Below are positions 1 through 8,452 of a stretch of 64,000 nucleotides of DNA, piece after piece. The position numbers were made by a program, and so were the translations under genes. Where the stretch lies: contig CAYVQP010000015.1 in NCBI GenBank assembly GCA_964452775.1, positions 1 through 64,000 on the forward strand, read 5' to 3'. This stretch comes from JACKCB01 sp964452775 (lineage in GTDB: Bacteria; Chloroflexota; Anaerolineae; Promineifilales; Promineifilaceae). The notes under the pieces are model-generated. The model was given only the letters and a program-made list of their open reading frames with translations. It was not told where the DNA came from and searched no databases. Position 1 is the first letter of the stretch; every line of letters begins with the position of its first letter.

Positions 1-587
1 TCGCCGGCCCGGGGCAGACCGCTTATCTGGTGCAGGCTTATCGCGTGCCGGGGGCGAACGACCCGGACTTCTATCCGCTGGTGTTGCTCAATGCGGCCTT
101 TGCCGGCGGCAGCAGCCTGGGCTTCTTTGCCGGGGCAGGCTCGAACAAGAGCTCGCGACTATACAAGGCGTTGGTTACCTCCGGCCTGGCAGCCAGCGCC
201 AGGGGGAGTATCACGCCTACCATTGACCCTTATCTGTACACCATCAGCGCGGTGGCCCGTCCGGATCGTTCGCTGGATGAAATTGAAGCGGCGCTGGACG
301 CGGAGCTTAACCGGCTGGTTGAGGTTCCCATTGACGCGGCCGAGTTGGCGCGAGCCAGAAAACGCGCCCGGGCGGAGTTTGTATTTGCCGGGGAGAGCGT
401 TACCGGCCAGGCGCAGATGATGGGTTTGGCGGAGATGGTCGCCGGCAATTATGGCTGGTTTGAAGAGACATTGGACCGGCTGGAACAGGTCTCCCTTGAG
501 GATGTTGCCCGCGTGCAGCAGGCTTATTTGCGCCCGGCCAATCGGACGACCGGCCTGTACGTGCCTTCCGGCAACGGGACAGGCTAG
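1..587 (+). CDS. M16 family metallopeptidase, C-terminal part (5' end outside window)
   Basis: The frame is open from position 3 and ends at TAG 585-587, giving 194 residues of the C-terminal half of an M16 (insulinase/processing-peptidase) protein. The AFAGGSSLGFF...GSNKSSRLYKALV stretch corresponds to the family's usual G-G-x-x-S-S-R-L-(F/Y) segment. The N-terminal half, where a zinc-binding HxxEH would lie, is outside the window, so catalytic competence cannot be judged. It is followed after 50 bp by a second M16 gene that lacks the zinc motif. This fits the known two-subunit M16B arrangement, in which one chain is catalytic and the other is not. If so, this chain should be the active one; that is inference. 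Confidence 0.85.
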   Translation, partial: AGPGQTAYLVQAYRVPGANDPDFYPLVLLNAAFAGGSSLGFFAGAGSNKSSRLYKALVTSGLAASARGSITPTIDPYLYTISAVARPDRSLDEIEAALDAELNRLVEVPIDAAELARARKRARAEFVFAGESVTGQAQMMGLAEMVAGNYGWFEETLDRLEQVSLEDVARVQQAYLRPANRTTGLYVPSGNGTG

Positions 588-637
588 TGGTGCTGCTTAC
601 CTGATGCCTGGTTCACCACAGATTACGGAGCAAATTC

Positions 638-1909
638 ATGGCTAACCCTACTTTTCCAGGACCTGATTCAATTTACCAGCGCCGGCTGGCAAACGGCATT
701 TCGGTCCTGGTCTATGAGAACTTCGCCGCCGAGTCGGTGGTGGTGGAGGGATACTTTCCGGCCGGCGCCCTATCGGAACAGAGCAGCCAGGCCGGGCTGG
801 CTCAGTTTACGGCCGGCATGTTGATGCGCGGCACAAAGCAACGAACGTTTGCTGAGATTTATGAGGCGCTGGAATCCGTTGGCGCCACGCTGGAGTTTGA
901 CAGCGGCCGGTACACCACTGATTTCTCAATAGCCTGTCTGGTCGAGGACCTGGATCTGTCGCTGGAATTGCTGGCGCAGTCTCTGCGCTACCCGGTATTC
1001 CCGGCAGACGAAGTGGAGCAGGAGCGCGGTGAAATCTTGACCGGGCTGCAGATCCGGGAAAGCGACACGCGCCAGATGGCGGGCCTAAAGTTTCGCGAGC
1101 TGCTATACGGCGACCACCCCTATGGACGAAGCCCGCAGGGCTATCTGGAGACCGTTAAAGAGCTGACCCGGGAAGAGCTGGTGCGCTTCCATGAATTGCA
1201 CTACGGCCCCGCCGGCATGGTGATGGTGGTTGTCGGCGCGGTGAATGCGGAGGAGGCGGCGAACAAAATTGAGGCGGCGCTTGGCGACTGGCACAACCCG
1301 AAGTGGCAGCCGTTGCCGGACCTGCCCGCGGTGGAGATGCCGGCGGCCAACCAGCGCATCTACCATAGCATCCCCGACAAGTCGCAGGCGGATATTGTTT
1401 TGGGCTGGGTGGGGCCGGAGCGCGCTCGACCTGATTACATGGCGGCCAGCATGGCCAATACTGTGCTGGGCGTGTTCGGCATGATGGGCCGGCTGGGGAA
1501 GAGTGTGCGCGAGGAGCAAGGCCTCGCTTATTACGCTTATAGCCGGTTGCAGGGCGGCCTCGGACCGGGGCCGTGGCTGGTGAGCACCGGAGTCGCGCCG
1601 GAGCACGTGGAAACGGCGATTGACAGCATCCTGGAAGAGGTGCGCCGCATGCGCGAGGAACTGACGCCGGACGAGGAGTTGAACGACAGCAAGGCGTATC
1701 GGACGGGTTCATTGCCGGTCAGCCTGGAGACTAATGACGGCATTGCCGGCATCATCTCGGATATTGTGCTATACGATCTGGGGCTGGACTATCTGTTCCG
1801 CTTCAGCGATATTGTGAACGCCGTTTCGCCGGCCGAAGTGCAGGAGGTGGCCCGGCGCTATATGCCGCTGGATGCCGTCTCGATCGCGGTGGTCGGTCCC
1901 CCGCTTTAA
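638..1909 (+). CDS. M16 family peptidase-like protein lacking the zinc-binding HxxEH motif
   Basis: A 423-residue, full-length M16B-type protein. The ATG at 638 follows a weak purine-rich site (ACGGAG) 9 nt upstream. Where active members read G-L-A-H-x-x-E-H-M-L-x-x-G-T, this protein reads GLAQFTAGMLMRGT (about residues 51-64): both zinc-binding His and the catalytic Glu are replaced. The rest of the fold is kept, including the downstream F-PA-DEVEQERGEIL helix and the C-terminal GLAYYAYSRL segment, which carries the Arg/Tyr region that binds substrate in non-catalytic subunits. It is therefore best read as the regulatory partner of the M16 protein ending at 587, in the same operon. The alternative is a pseudoenzyme with another role. 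Confidence 0.88.
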   Translation: MANPTFPGPDSIYQRRLANGISVLVYENFAAESVVVEGYFPAGALSEQSSQAGLAQFTAGMLMRGTKQRTFAEIYEALESVGATLEFDSGRYTTDFSIACLVEDLDLSLELLAQSLRYPVFPADEVEQERGEILTGLQIRESDTRQMAGLKFRELLYGDHPYGRSPQGYLETVKELTREELVRFHELHYGPAGMVMVVVGAVNAEEAANKIEAALGDWHNPKWQPLPDLPAVEMPAANQRIYHSIPDKSQADIVLGWVGPERARPDYMAASMANTVLGVFGMMGRLGKSVREEQGLAYYAYSRLQGGLGPGPWLVSTGVAPEHVETAIDSILEEVRRMREELTPDEELNDSKAYRTGSLPVSLETNDGIAGIISDIVLYDLGLDYLFRFSDIVNAVSPAEVQEVARRYMPLDAVSIAVVGPPL

Positions 1910-1936
1910 TAAGGGTCTTTTCGCTTGGCCTCGACT

Positions 1937-2001
1937 AAACCCCGCAGGTCTTGCCGGGCACGCCTTCAGTGCGCAGGATGCAAGAGAGACCTGCGGGGTT
2001 T
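1937..2001. repeat. 65-bp palindromic intergenic element, copy 1
   Basis: Two perfect 15-bp inverted arms, AAACCCCGCAGGTCT (1937-1951) and AGACCTGCGGGGTTT (1987-2001), enclose 35 bp that itself contains a short GCAC...GTGC inverted repeat. It lies 27 bp after the M16 gene stop and 31 bp before acpS. The same arms and nearly the same total length recur at 4736, 12237, 21056, 49795 and 55922. Confidence 0.9.
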
Positions 2002-2032
2002 GGAGAGAAGTCAATTTGGTGAGTAACGGTTG

Positions 2033-2413
2033 ATGCTGGCCACAGGCGTAGACATGATTGAGATCGCGCGCATCGAGCGGGCCGCCGCCCGGCATGGCGA
2101 GCGCTTCTATCGTCGCTTTTTCACCGAGCAGGAAAGGGCTTGTTGCGCCGGCCGGCCGGATCGCTTGGCCGGTCGTTTCGCCGTGAAAGAGGCGGTGGCC
2201 AAGGCGATGGGCACGGGCATTGGCGACATGAACTGGACGGATATCGAGGTGGTAAGCGACGGGCGCGGCAAGCCGGAACTGGTGCTGCACAATCAGGCGC
2301 GGGCGCTGGCGGATAGCTTGGGGCTCTGCCGTTGGTCAATCAGCCTGAGCCATACCGAAACGCACGCCATTGGATTTGCGGTCGCGATGGGAGAGCCGCC
2401 GGAGAACGGTTAG
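2033..2413 (+). CDS. acpS: holo-[acyl-carrier-protein] synthase
   Basis: A 126-residue AcpS-type phosphopantetheinyl transferase, which transfers 4'-phosphopantetheine from CoA to acyl carrier protein. The N-terminal GVDMIEIARIERA carries the metal-binding Asp7, and RFAVKEAVAKAMG carries the second acidic residue, Glu53. The C-terminal SISLSHTETHAIGFAVA is also typical. Length matches the family (about 120-130 residues). ATG 2033 is preferred over the TTG three bases upstream. No clear Shine-Dalgarno lies close to it. The gene stands alone between a palindromic element and an aminotransferase gene. Confidence 0.93.
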   Translation: MLATGVDMIEIARIERAAARHGERFYRRFFTEQERACCAGRPDRLAGRFAVKEAVAKAMGTGIGDMNWTDIEVVSDGRGKPELVLHNQARALADSLGLCRWSISLSHTETHAIGFAVAMGEPPENG

Positions 2414-2489
2414 CGAGATAGCTGATGAGGCAAGCGGTGGGCTTAACAACCGACAGGGTTACAAGCACAGTCAGATTTTTCAAATCGGC

Positions 2490-2508
2490 ATCGAAATGAA
2501 ATTTCGAT
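2490..2508. promoter_or_regulatory. perfect 8-bp inverted repeat upstream of the aminotransferase gene
   Basis: ATCGAAAT (2490-2497), three bases, then ATTTCGAT (2501-2508), ending about 5 bp before the GGGAGAG ribosome-binding site and 16 bp before the start codon. AT-rich, unlike its surroundings. It could be an operator or a hairpin affecting translation; there is no direct evidence for either. Confidence 0.45.
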
Positions 2509-2524
2509 TTACGGGAGAGATGAG

Positions 2525-3802
2525 ATGAGCGAATATGCGGAACTGAAAGAGCATTTGTCGCCGGTGTGGACTCACCTTGCGGACATCGTGGTCGAACGAG
2601 CCGAAGGTTGCTACCTGTATGACCAGGATGGGGAGCAATACCTGGACTTTACCAGCGGAATCGGGGTGACCAACACCGGACATTGCCATCCGCGGGTGGT
2701 CGCCGCCATCCAGGAGCAGGCCGCCAAATTGCTGCATGGGCAGGCGAACATCGTGTTTAGCCCGCCGTTATTGCGACTGGTTGAAAAGTTGCGCACGGTC
2801 GTCCCTGCTCACCTGGACAGCTTCTTCTTCAGCAACAGCGGGGCGGAGGCGATTGAAGCGGCGGTCAAGCTGGCCCGCCATGCGACGAAGCGCCCAAATG
2901 TGATCGTCTTTCAAGGTTCGTTTCATGGCCGTACCAACCAGGCCATGGCGATGACCACCAGCAAGACTATCTATCGAGCCGGCTATCAACCGTTGGCCTC
3001 CGGCGTCATCGTTTCCCCGTTCCCATATAGTTATCGTTACGGCTGGGATGACGAGACCACCACTGAGTTTTGCCTGCGCGAGTTGGACTTCATCCTGCAT
3101 AGCCAGAGCGCGCCCGGCGAGACGGCAGCGATGGTGATTGAGCCGGTGTTGGGCGAGGGCGGCTATGTGATCCCGCCGGCGCAGTTCCTGCGAGGGTTGC
3201 GCCGGGTGTGCGATGAGCATGGCATCTTGCTGGTGCTGGATGAAATACAGTCCGGCTTTGGGCGCACCGGCCGTTTCTTCGCCCTGGAGCATTTTGGCGT
3301 GCAGCCGGATATTCTGGTGATGGCCAAGGGATTGGCTTCCGGCCTACCGATGAGCGGCATCGCCGCTTCGCGCGCGCTGATGGCGGAATGGCTGCCGGGC
3401 AGTCATGGCGGTACTTATGGCGGCAATGCGGTGGCAGCGGCCGCCGCCGTTGCAACGATTGACGTCATCTGCGATGAGCAGCTGGTGGAGAATAGCGTGG
3501 CTCGCGGCGCGCAACTGCTGAATGGGCTGACCGCCATGAAGGATATTTACCCCTTCTTTGGCGATGTGCGCGGGTTGGGGTTGATGGTGGCTCTGGAGAT
3601 TGGTGTGCCGGGTCGCGGGCCGGATCCGGATCTGGCCCGGCGGATACAGTTGGCGTGCCTGGATCGCAAGTTGCTGCTGCTCACCTGTGGCACATTCGGC
3701 AATGTGATTCGCTGGATACCGCCGTTGGTGGTGACCGAGGAGCAGATCGAGGAGGCGCTGGCGATCTTAGACGATGCCTTTGAAGAGATCTTCGAGGATT
3801 GA
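2525..3802 (+). CDS. class III (PLP) aminotransferase, 4-aminobutyrate aminotransferase-like
   Basis: A 425-residue class III pyridoxal-phosphate aminotransferase. FSNSGAEAIEAAVKLAR (about 100-116) is the phosphate-binding segment, LVLDEIQSGFGRTGRFFA holds the conserved Asp contacting the PLP ring, and MAKGLASGLPMSG contains the Schiff-base Lys268. The HGGTYGGNAVAAAAA segment is typical of GabT/ornithine-type enzymes. Substrate (GABA, ornithine or a related omega-amine) cannot be fixed from sequence. The ATG at 2525 has a GGGAGAG ribosome-binding site. A PIG-L deacetylase begins 12 bp after the stop, so the two are probably co-transcribed. Confidence 0.88.
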   Translation: MSEYAELKEHLSPVWTHLADIVVERAEGCYLYDQDGEQYLDFTSGIGVTNTGHCHPRVVAAIQEQAAKLLHGQANIVFSPPLLRLVEKLRTVVPAHLDSFFFSNSGAEAIEAAVKLARHATKRPNVIVFQGSFHGRTNQAMAMTTSKTIYRAGYQPLASGVIVSPFPYSYRYGWDDETTTEFCLRELDFILHSQSAPGETAAMVIEPVLGEGGYVIPPAQFLRGLRRVCDEHGILLVLDEIQSGFGRTGRFFALEHFGVQPDILVMAKGLASGLPMSGIAASRALMAEWLPGSHGGTYGGNAVAAAAAVATIDVICDEQLVENSVARGAQLLNGLTAMKDIYPFFGDVRGLGLMVALEIGVPGRGPDPDLARRIQLACLDRKLLLLTCGTFGNVIRWIPPLVVTEEQIEEALAILDDAFEEIFED

Positions 3803-3814
3803 GAATCGAGGCAA

Positions 3815-4681
3815 ATGGTAGCTAAGAAACGAATGTTGGCCGTGCTGGCGCACCCCGATGACGAATCCTTTGGTTTGGGGGGTACGCTGGCCAGTTATGC
3901 GCGGCAGGGTGTTGAAGTGCACATTGCCATCGCCACGGACGGGATTGCCGGGTCGGTAGTTGATGAATTCGCGGATAAGCGCGAAGACCTGGCGGCGATC
4001 CGGGCCGAAGAATTGCGTGGCGCGGTAGACGTTCTCGGAGGGCAGTTGCATATGCTGGGATACCGTGACTCAGGATATGTCGGCGATCCGGCCAATGACC
4101 ACCCTGAGGCATTCATCCAGGTTGATCCAGAAGAGAGCGCCCGCAAGGTGGTGGAGCTGATCCGCACAATCAGGCCGCAGGTGGTGGTTACACACGATGA
4201 AACAGGGGGATACTTCCATCCTGACCACATTCGCTGCTACGAGATCACGACCGCGGCGTTCCATCAGGCCGGCAACGCCGATTACGCCCCGGGCGCCGGA
4301 GGAGCGCCCTATCGGCCGGCGCGGCTTTACTACTCGGTCTTTCCCAGACGTTGGATGAGGTTCTTCCTGTTGATGCTTCGCCTGCGCGGCCAGGATCCCA
4401 CGAAAATGGGTCGGAACAACGACGTTGATTTCACAAAGGTCGGCCGGCCGATGAAGGATATCACCACCCGCATTTCCATAACCGATGCGTGGGAAACTAA
4501 GCGGGAAGCCAGCGCCCATCATCGGAGCCAGGGCGGCGGCGGCTTTGCAGGCAGGTTTCCGCAGTGGCTGCAGAAGCGGCTATTTGGGTCGGAGTATTAC
4601 CTGCGCGCCTACCCGCCATATGAGGGCCGGAAGCCGGAGCGCGACTTCTTTGCCGGCCTGACGCTTGATGGCGGCAAGTAA
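3815..4681 (+). CDS. PIG-L/LmbE family deacetylase
   Basis: A 288-residue member of the PIG-L zinc-dependent N-deacetylase family, which acts on GlcNAc-type substrates. LAHPDDESFGLGGTL (about residues 10-24) is the zinc-binding and catalytic A-H-P-D-D-E motif, and YFHPDHIRCYE (about 132-142) provides the third zinc ligand. GYRDSGY resembles the G-Y-R-D-S-G segment of MshB/Mca-type enzymes that handle mycothiol precursors or conjugates. Whether this organism makes such a thiol cannot be told here. It follows the aminotransferase gene closely; a palindromic element lies downstream. Confidence 0.88.
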   Translation: MVAKKRMLAVLAHPDDESFGLGGTLASYARQGVEVHIAIATDGIAGSVVDEFADKREDLAAIRAEELRGAVDVLGGQLHMLGYRDSGYVGDPANDHPEAFIQVDPEESARKVVELIRTIRPQVVVTHDETGGYFHPDHIRCYEITTAAFHQAGNADYAPGAGGAPYRPARLYYSVFPRRWMRFFLLMLRLRGQDPTKMGRNNDVDFTKVGRPMKDITTRISITDAWETKREASAHHRSQGGGGFAGRFPQWLQKRLFGSEYYLRAYPPYEGRKPERDFFAGLTLDGGK

Positions 4682-4735
4682 GAAGGCTCATTCGGAAACG
4701 GCCGGCAAAATGGATTCCTCGCAGATTGAGTGAAA

Positions 4736-4800
4736 AAACCCCGCGGGTCTAGCCGGCAACTCTGGCAGGGCGTACTGACCCGGAAAGAGTTGCAGGGTTT
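4736..4800. repeat. 65-bp palindromic intergenic element, copy 2
   Basis: Left arm AAACCCCGCGGGTCT (4736-4750) and degenerate right arm AGAGTTGCAGGGTTT (4786-4800). Total length equals copy 1 exactly although the 35-bp interior is unrelated. It lies between the convergent ends of the PIG-L gene (4681) and the methyltransferase gene (4831). Confidence 0.82.
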
Positions 4801-4830
4801 CCAGCGAGAGAATTATAGAACTCCGGCGCG

Positions 4831-5652
4831 TTATCGCCTCTCCAGAAGTATGAGATAGTGATCGCCCCAGCCGGCGCTGAGCCGGGCGGTGGCGTTTTCC
4901 AGGCGGTCCATCAACGCAAAGAAGCGCGGGAAGCGATCTACCCATCGGCTCAGACTGCTGGTGGGTAGCCAGAGGCCTAGACTGCGTGTACTGCGATGAG
5001 TAAACCAGGGGGCGAAGGCGCGGCGCAGTCGGCGGGGCGACGGATACCAGATGGGGATGTGGGTTTCGCCGATCTCGGCGATAGCCGGCTGGCGAAAGCG
5101 GCGTAGGGCAAGCTGCGACTGCCCGTGCAGCATGTGCCAGCCGATCTCCCAGGGGCAAATGGGACCCATGGGCACCAATACTAAGCGGCCGCCGGGCGCG
5201 ACGAGTTGCGCCAAAGCGCCGGCCAGTTGATCCCACTCGGCGATGGTGTTCAGGCCGCCGAAGTTGCTGAATGCGCCGGTGTAGCCGCCGCTGATGGCGA
5301 GGGCCGTCGGGCCGGCCGTGACGGCTTGCAGCGTGATGGGGTACAACTCCACGCGATCCGCTATACCCGCCTCAGCGACCTTGCTCTGCGCTACTCGGAT
5401 CATTTCCGGCGAGCCATCGGCGGCGGTGACCTGCACGCCGCGCCGGGCGAGCCAGACTGCATCCTCGCCGGTGCCGCAGGCCAGCTCCAGGACGTGGCTG
5501 CCGGGTGGAAATTGGCGGGCCAGCTCTTCCCACACGCGGGCGCGCAACATCTTGCCCAACGCCGTATCCGTAAAGGAGCGATCGTAGTCGCCGGCAAAGG
5601 CATCGAAGGCGTCGGGTTGAGTTTGGTTGCTGCCGGGCGTGGGCGTGCTCAT
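4831..5652 (-). CDS. class I SAM-dependent methyltransferase
   Basis: A 273-residue protein with a Rossmann-type methyltransferase core. VLELACGTGEDAVWLARRG (about residues 52-70) is motif I, VTAADGSPEMI is the acidic motif II, and LAPGG-type motif LVAPGGRLVLVPMG follows. The C-terminal 80 residues (WYPSPRRLRRAFAPWF) resemble small-molecule or lipid methyltransferases of the UbiE/BioC-like clan; the substrate is unknown. The chosen ATG (5652) lies 7 bp after the stop of the upstream MocR gene. Longer reading would overlap that gene. The pair is likely one transcript. Confidence 0.82.
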   Translation of the reverse strand: MSTPTPGSNQTQPDAFDAFAGDYDRSFTDTALGKMLRARVWEELARQFPPGSHVLELACGTGEDAVWLARRGVQVTAADGSPEMIRVAQSKVAEAGIADRVELYPITLQAVTAGPTALAISGGYTGAFSNFGGLNTIAEWDQLAGALAQLVAPGGRLVLVPMGPICPWEIGWHMLHGQSQLALRRFRQPAIAEIGETHIPIWYPSPRRLRRAFAPWFTHRSTRSLGLWLPTSSLSRWVDRFPRFFALMDRLENATARLSAGWGDHYLILLERR

Positions 5653-5659
5653 CGAGGAA

Positions 5660-7135
5660 TCACTTTCCGGCGACAATAGGCGGCCGCTCCCAGGCGTTGG
5701 CCAGGCGTATGACGCCTTCGCTGATTTGTTCATCGCTCAGGCCGGTGTAGCCAAGCAATACGGAGGGCGGGGCCGGCGCATTCAGATAATAGGGCCGGCC
5801 CGGATAGATGCGCAGCCCGGCATCGGCGGCGGAGCGAACGGCATCCTCTTCACTCCAGTCGGGCGGCAGGTAGAGCATGATGTGCAACCCGGCCGGCTCC
5901 GGCGAGAAGCGAATGGCGCCGGGCAGGCGACGCTGCAACTCCTCGACCAGCACGTTCCGCCGGTGGCCGTATGCCCGGCGCAACCGGCGCAAGTGCCGCT
6001 GGAAGTGACCTTCGGCGATGAAGTCGGCGACTGCTGCCTGGGTCAGAGTGGGCGCGCCGCGATCGATGATCCGCTTGGCCTGCAGGAAGGGTTCGATGAA
6101 GCCGGGTGGGAGGACGATATAGCCCAGTCGCAAAGCGGGAAAGAGCACTTTGGAGAAGGTGCCCAGGTAGAGCACGCGCCCTTCGCTGTCCATGCCCTGC
6201 ATGGCCGCCACCGGATGGGATTCGTAGCGCAGTTCGCCGTCATAATCATCCTCAATGACCAGCGCGTCCGCCCGTTGCGCCCAGGCCAGCAGGTCCAGGC
6301 GGCGTTGGGCGGGCATGGCGCCGCCGCCGGGAAACTGGTTGGAGGGGGTGACAAAGGCCAGCCGGGCGGCGAGGCCGGCCGGGATCAGCTCTACCATCGC
6401 GCCGTGCGCGTCTACCGGCAGCGGGATCAGCCGGGCGTCCTGCAGGGTGAATATCTCATAGGCGTCGGTGTAGCCGGGAGTCTCGATCAGCACGGCATCG
6501 CCGGCGCGAATGAGTAATCGCCCCAGGAGATCGAGCGCCTGCTGCGCCCCATTGACGATGATCACCTGCTCAGGCCCGCAGACCACGCCGCGCTCATGGT
6601 TCAGGTAGCCGGCGACGGCGGTGCGCAACGGTTCGAAGCCGGCGACGGAGCCGTAGCGCGAGAGCATGGCGTCATCGGTGCTGAGGTAGCGAGCGAGCAG
6701 GCGACGCCAGACGTCGTAAGGGAAGATATGTGGAAATGAGCGGCCAAAGCCAAAGTCTATCAGGCCGCCGGAGCCAGCGCGGTTTTCCCCTTCCGCAGGG
6801 GAAACCGGTCGCTCCATTACGCGCCGTCCCCAGGGAGCTAAGCGGGCCTCGTAATGCCGGGTGGTATGCTCCGACGAGGTCAGGCCGGTAGTGACGAATG
6901 TACCTGCGCCCGTGCGGGTGACTACGTACCCTTCCTCTTGCAGTTGCCGGTAAGCATCAACGACGGTCATCCGCGCTACCCGGCATTGCTCTGCCAGCGA
7001 CCGGGTAGGTGGAAGACGGCTGCCGGCCGGGATGTCGCCGCGCAGAATGCCGTCGCGCAGTTGCAAATAGATCTGCCTTTGCAACGGCAGGTCGCCGGCG
7101 AGGTCCAGTTGAAGGGTAGGCAAGGTCGTGACCAT
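5660..7135 (-). CDS. MocR-type transcriptional regulator (GntR winged helix + class I aminotransferase domain)
   Basis: A 491-residue fusion. Residues 10-80 are a GntR-type winged helix (LPLQRQIYLQLRDGILRG, ...SRLPPTRSLAEQCRVARMTVVDAYRQL). About residues 110-485 are a fold-type I aminotransferase domain with the PLP-lysine segment YLGTFSKVLFPALRLGY. MocR/PdxR regulators use PLP as a ligand-sensing cofactor and usually control a divergent gene. Here the divergent neighbour is the flavin amine oxidase gene at 7245, so that gene is the natural candidate target. The start ATG (7135) sits only 6 nt after an extended -10 box, suggesting a leaderless mRNA. Confidence 0.9.
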   Translation of the reverse strand: MVTTLPTLQLDLAGDLPLQRQIYLQLRDGILRGDIPAGSRLPPTRSLAEQCRVARMTVVDAYRQLQEEGYVVTRTGAGTFVTTGLTSSEHTTRHYEARLAPWGRRVMERPVSPAEGENRAGSGGLIDFGFGRSFPHIFPYDVWRRLLARYLSTDDAMLSRYGSVAGFEPLRTAVAGYLNHERGVVCGPEQVIIVNGAQQALDLLGRLLIRAGDAVLIETPGYTDAYEIFTLQDARLIPLPVDAHGAMVELIPAGLAARLAFVTPSNQFPGGGAMPAQRRLDLLAWAQRADALVIEDDYDGELRYESHPVAAMQGMDSEGRVLYLGTFSKVLFPALRLGYIVLPPGFIEPFLQAKRIIDRGAPTLTQAAVADFIAEGHFQRHLRRLRRAYGHRRNVLVEELQRRLPGAIRFSPEPAGLHIMLYLPPDWSEEDAVRSAADAGLRIYPGRPYYLNAPAPPSVLLGYTGLSDEQISEGVIRLANAWERPPIVAGK

Positions 7136-7141
7136 GCGCTG

Positions 7142-7150
7142 ATTGTAACA
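7142..7150 (-). promoter_or_regulatory. extended -10 promoter of the MocR gene, leaderless geometry
   Basis: On the minus strand the sequence reads TGTTACAAT, then 6 nt (CAGCGC), then the ATG at 7135. A TG-N-TACAAT extended -10 does not need a good -35, and none is seen. Transcription would start at or next to the ATG. Confidence 0.5.
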
Positions 7151-7244
7151 TGGCCCGGAAGCCGGCGCAGAACGACTGCATGGCGGTCGCTTGTGTGATG
7201 CAGGCCGGGGTTCTAAAATGGAGACGGTTAGACAGGAGAACCCG

Positions 7245-8426
7245 ATGAGTGAAAACTATGACGTGATCGTGGCGGGAGCCGGCATCTTTGGGGCGACGGC
7301 CGCGCTGGAGCTGCAACGCCGGGGTAGCCGGGTGGCGCTGCTTGACCCCGGCCCAATTCCGCATCCGCTGGCCGCCTCAACGGACATCAGCAAGGTAATC
7401 CGCATGGAGTACGGCGCGGACGTGCAATACATGGCCATGATCGAGGCGGCGATTGACGGCTGGCACGCCTGGAACGACACCCTGCCGGCGCCCCTATATC
7501 ATGAAACCGGCGTGTCTATGCTGACTCGCGAACCGATGCGCCCGGGCGGATATGAGTACGAGAGCTATCAGCTACTGTTGCAGCGAGGCCACAAACCCGA
7601 CCGGCTGGACGCGGATGAGATTGAACGCCGCTTTCCCGCCTGGAGGCCGGGCGCGTACGTGGACGGCTTTTTCCACGCCCGCGGCGGTTACGCTGAATCC
7701 GGCAAGGTGGTTAGCGCGGTTGTGGCCTGGGCGCAACAAGCCGGCGTGACCCTGTTGGAAGGGCAGGCGCTGGCCTCATTGGTGAAGCAAGCCGGCCGGG
7801 TGGAAGGGGTGGTGACTGAAAGTGGGCAGCGCATCTCCGGCGGGCATGTGCTGGTGGCGGCGGGCAGCTGGACATATCTACTGGTGCCGGAGTTAGCGCC
7901 CTTCATGAAGGCGACGGGACATCCAGTGTTCCACCTTCAGCCGGCTGATCCGGGGTTATACACGCCGCCGGACTTTGCGGTCTTTACGGCGGACATCAAT
8001 CGCTCGGGCTGGTACGGCTTTCCCTACCATCCTCCCGAAAAGGTAGTGAAGATCGCCAATCACGGCATCGGTGTGCGGCTGCATCCAGCCCGTGATGCGC
8101 GAGTGGTGACCGCAGAGGACGAAGCCAACTTGCGTGAATTTCTGGCCGGCACGTTCCCCTCGCTGGTTGACGCGCCAATCGTCTATACCCGGCGCTGCCT
8201 CTACGCCGACACGCTAGACGAGCATTTCTGGATCGATCGCCATCCGGAGTATGCCGAGCTGACGGTGGCGACGGGTGGGAGCGGGCATGGATTTAAGTTC
8301 GCGCCGATGCTGGGGTCGCTGATTGCCGATGCGGTGGAAGGAAAGCCGAGTGAGTGGCTCAAGAAGTTTCGCTGGCGCTACTTACGGCCGGAAACGGGCG
8401 GTCAGGAAGCTGCCCGCCATCACTGA
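7245..8426 (+). CDS. FAD-dependent amine oxidase (monomeric sarcosine oxidase/DAO family)
   Basis: A 393-residue flavoenzyme. The N-terminal DVIVAGAGIFGATAALEL (residues 5-22) is the FAD-binding GxGxxG fold. The C-terminal RRCLYADTLDEHFWIDRHP matches the segment of monomeric sarcosine oxidase whose Cys forms the covalent 8a-S-cysteinyl link to FAD; here it is Cys318. GGSGHGFKFAPMLG is the conserved C-terminal FAD segment. It probably oxidises an N-methyl or secondary amine with H2O2 release; the substrate is not known. ATG 7245 is chosen because an AGGAG lies 6 nt before it. Expression is likely controlled by the divergent MocR regulator. Confidence 0.88.
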   Translation: MSENYDVIVAGAGIFGATAALELQRRGSRVALLDPGPIPHPLAASTDISKVIRMEYGADVQYMAMIEAAIDGWHAWNDTLPAPLYHETGVSMLTREPMRPGGYEYESYQLLLQRGHKPDRLDADEIERRFPAWRPGAYVDGFFHARGGYAESGKVVSAVVAWAQQAGVTLLEGQALASLVKQAGRVEGVVTESGQRISGGHVLVAAGSWTYLLVPELAPFMKATGHPVFHLQPADPGLYTPPDFAVFTADINRSGWYGFPYHPPEKVVKIANHGIGVRLHPARDARVVTAEDEANLREFLAGTFPSLVDAPIVYTRRCLYADTLDEHFWIDRHPEYAELTVATGGSGHGFKFAPMLGSLIADAVEGKPSEWLKKFRWRYLRPETGGQEAARHH

Positions 8427-8439
8427 CCAGCTATTCTGC

Positions 8440-8452
8440 TATAATAGAACTA
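8440..8452 (+). promoter_or_regulatory. -10 box with leaderless spacing for uvrC
   Basis: A perfect TATAAT (8440-8445) is followed by exactly 7 nt and the uvrC ATG (8453), with no ribosome-binding site possible. No convincing -35 is present. The sequence over the start, GAACTAATGTCA (8448-8459), is a two-mismatch version of the GAAC-N4-GTTC LexA box; this second point is weak. Confidence 0.5.
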
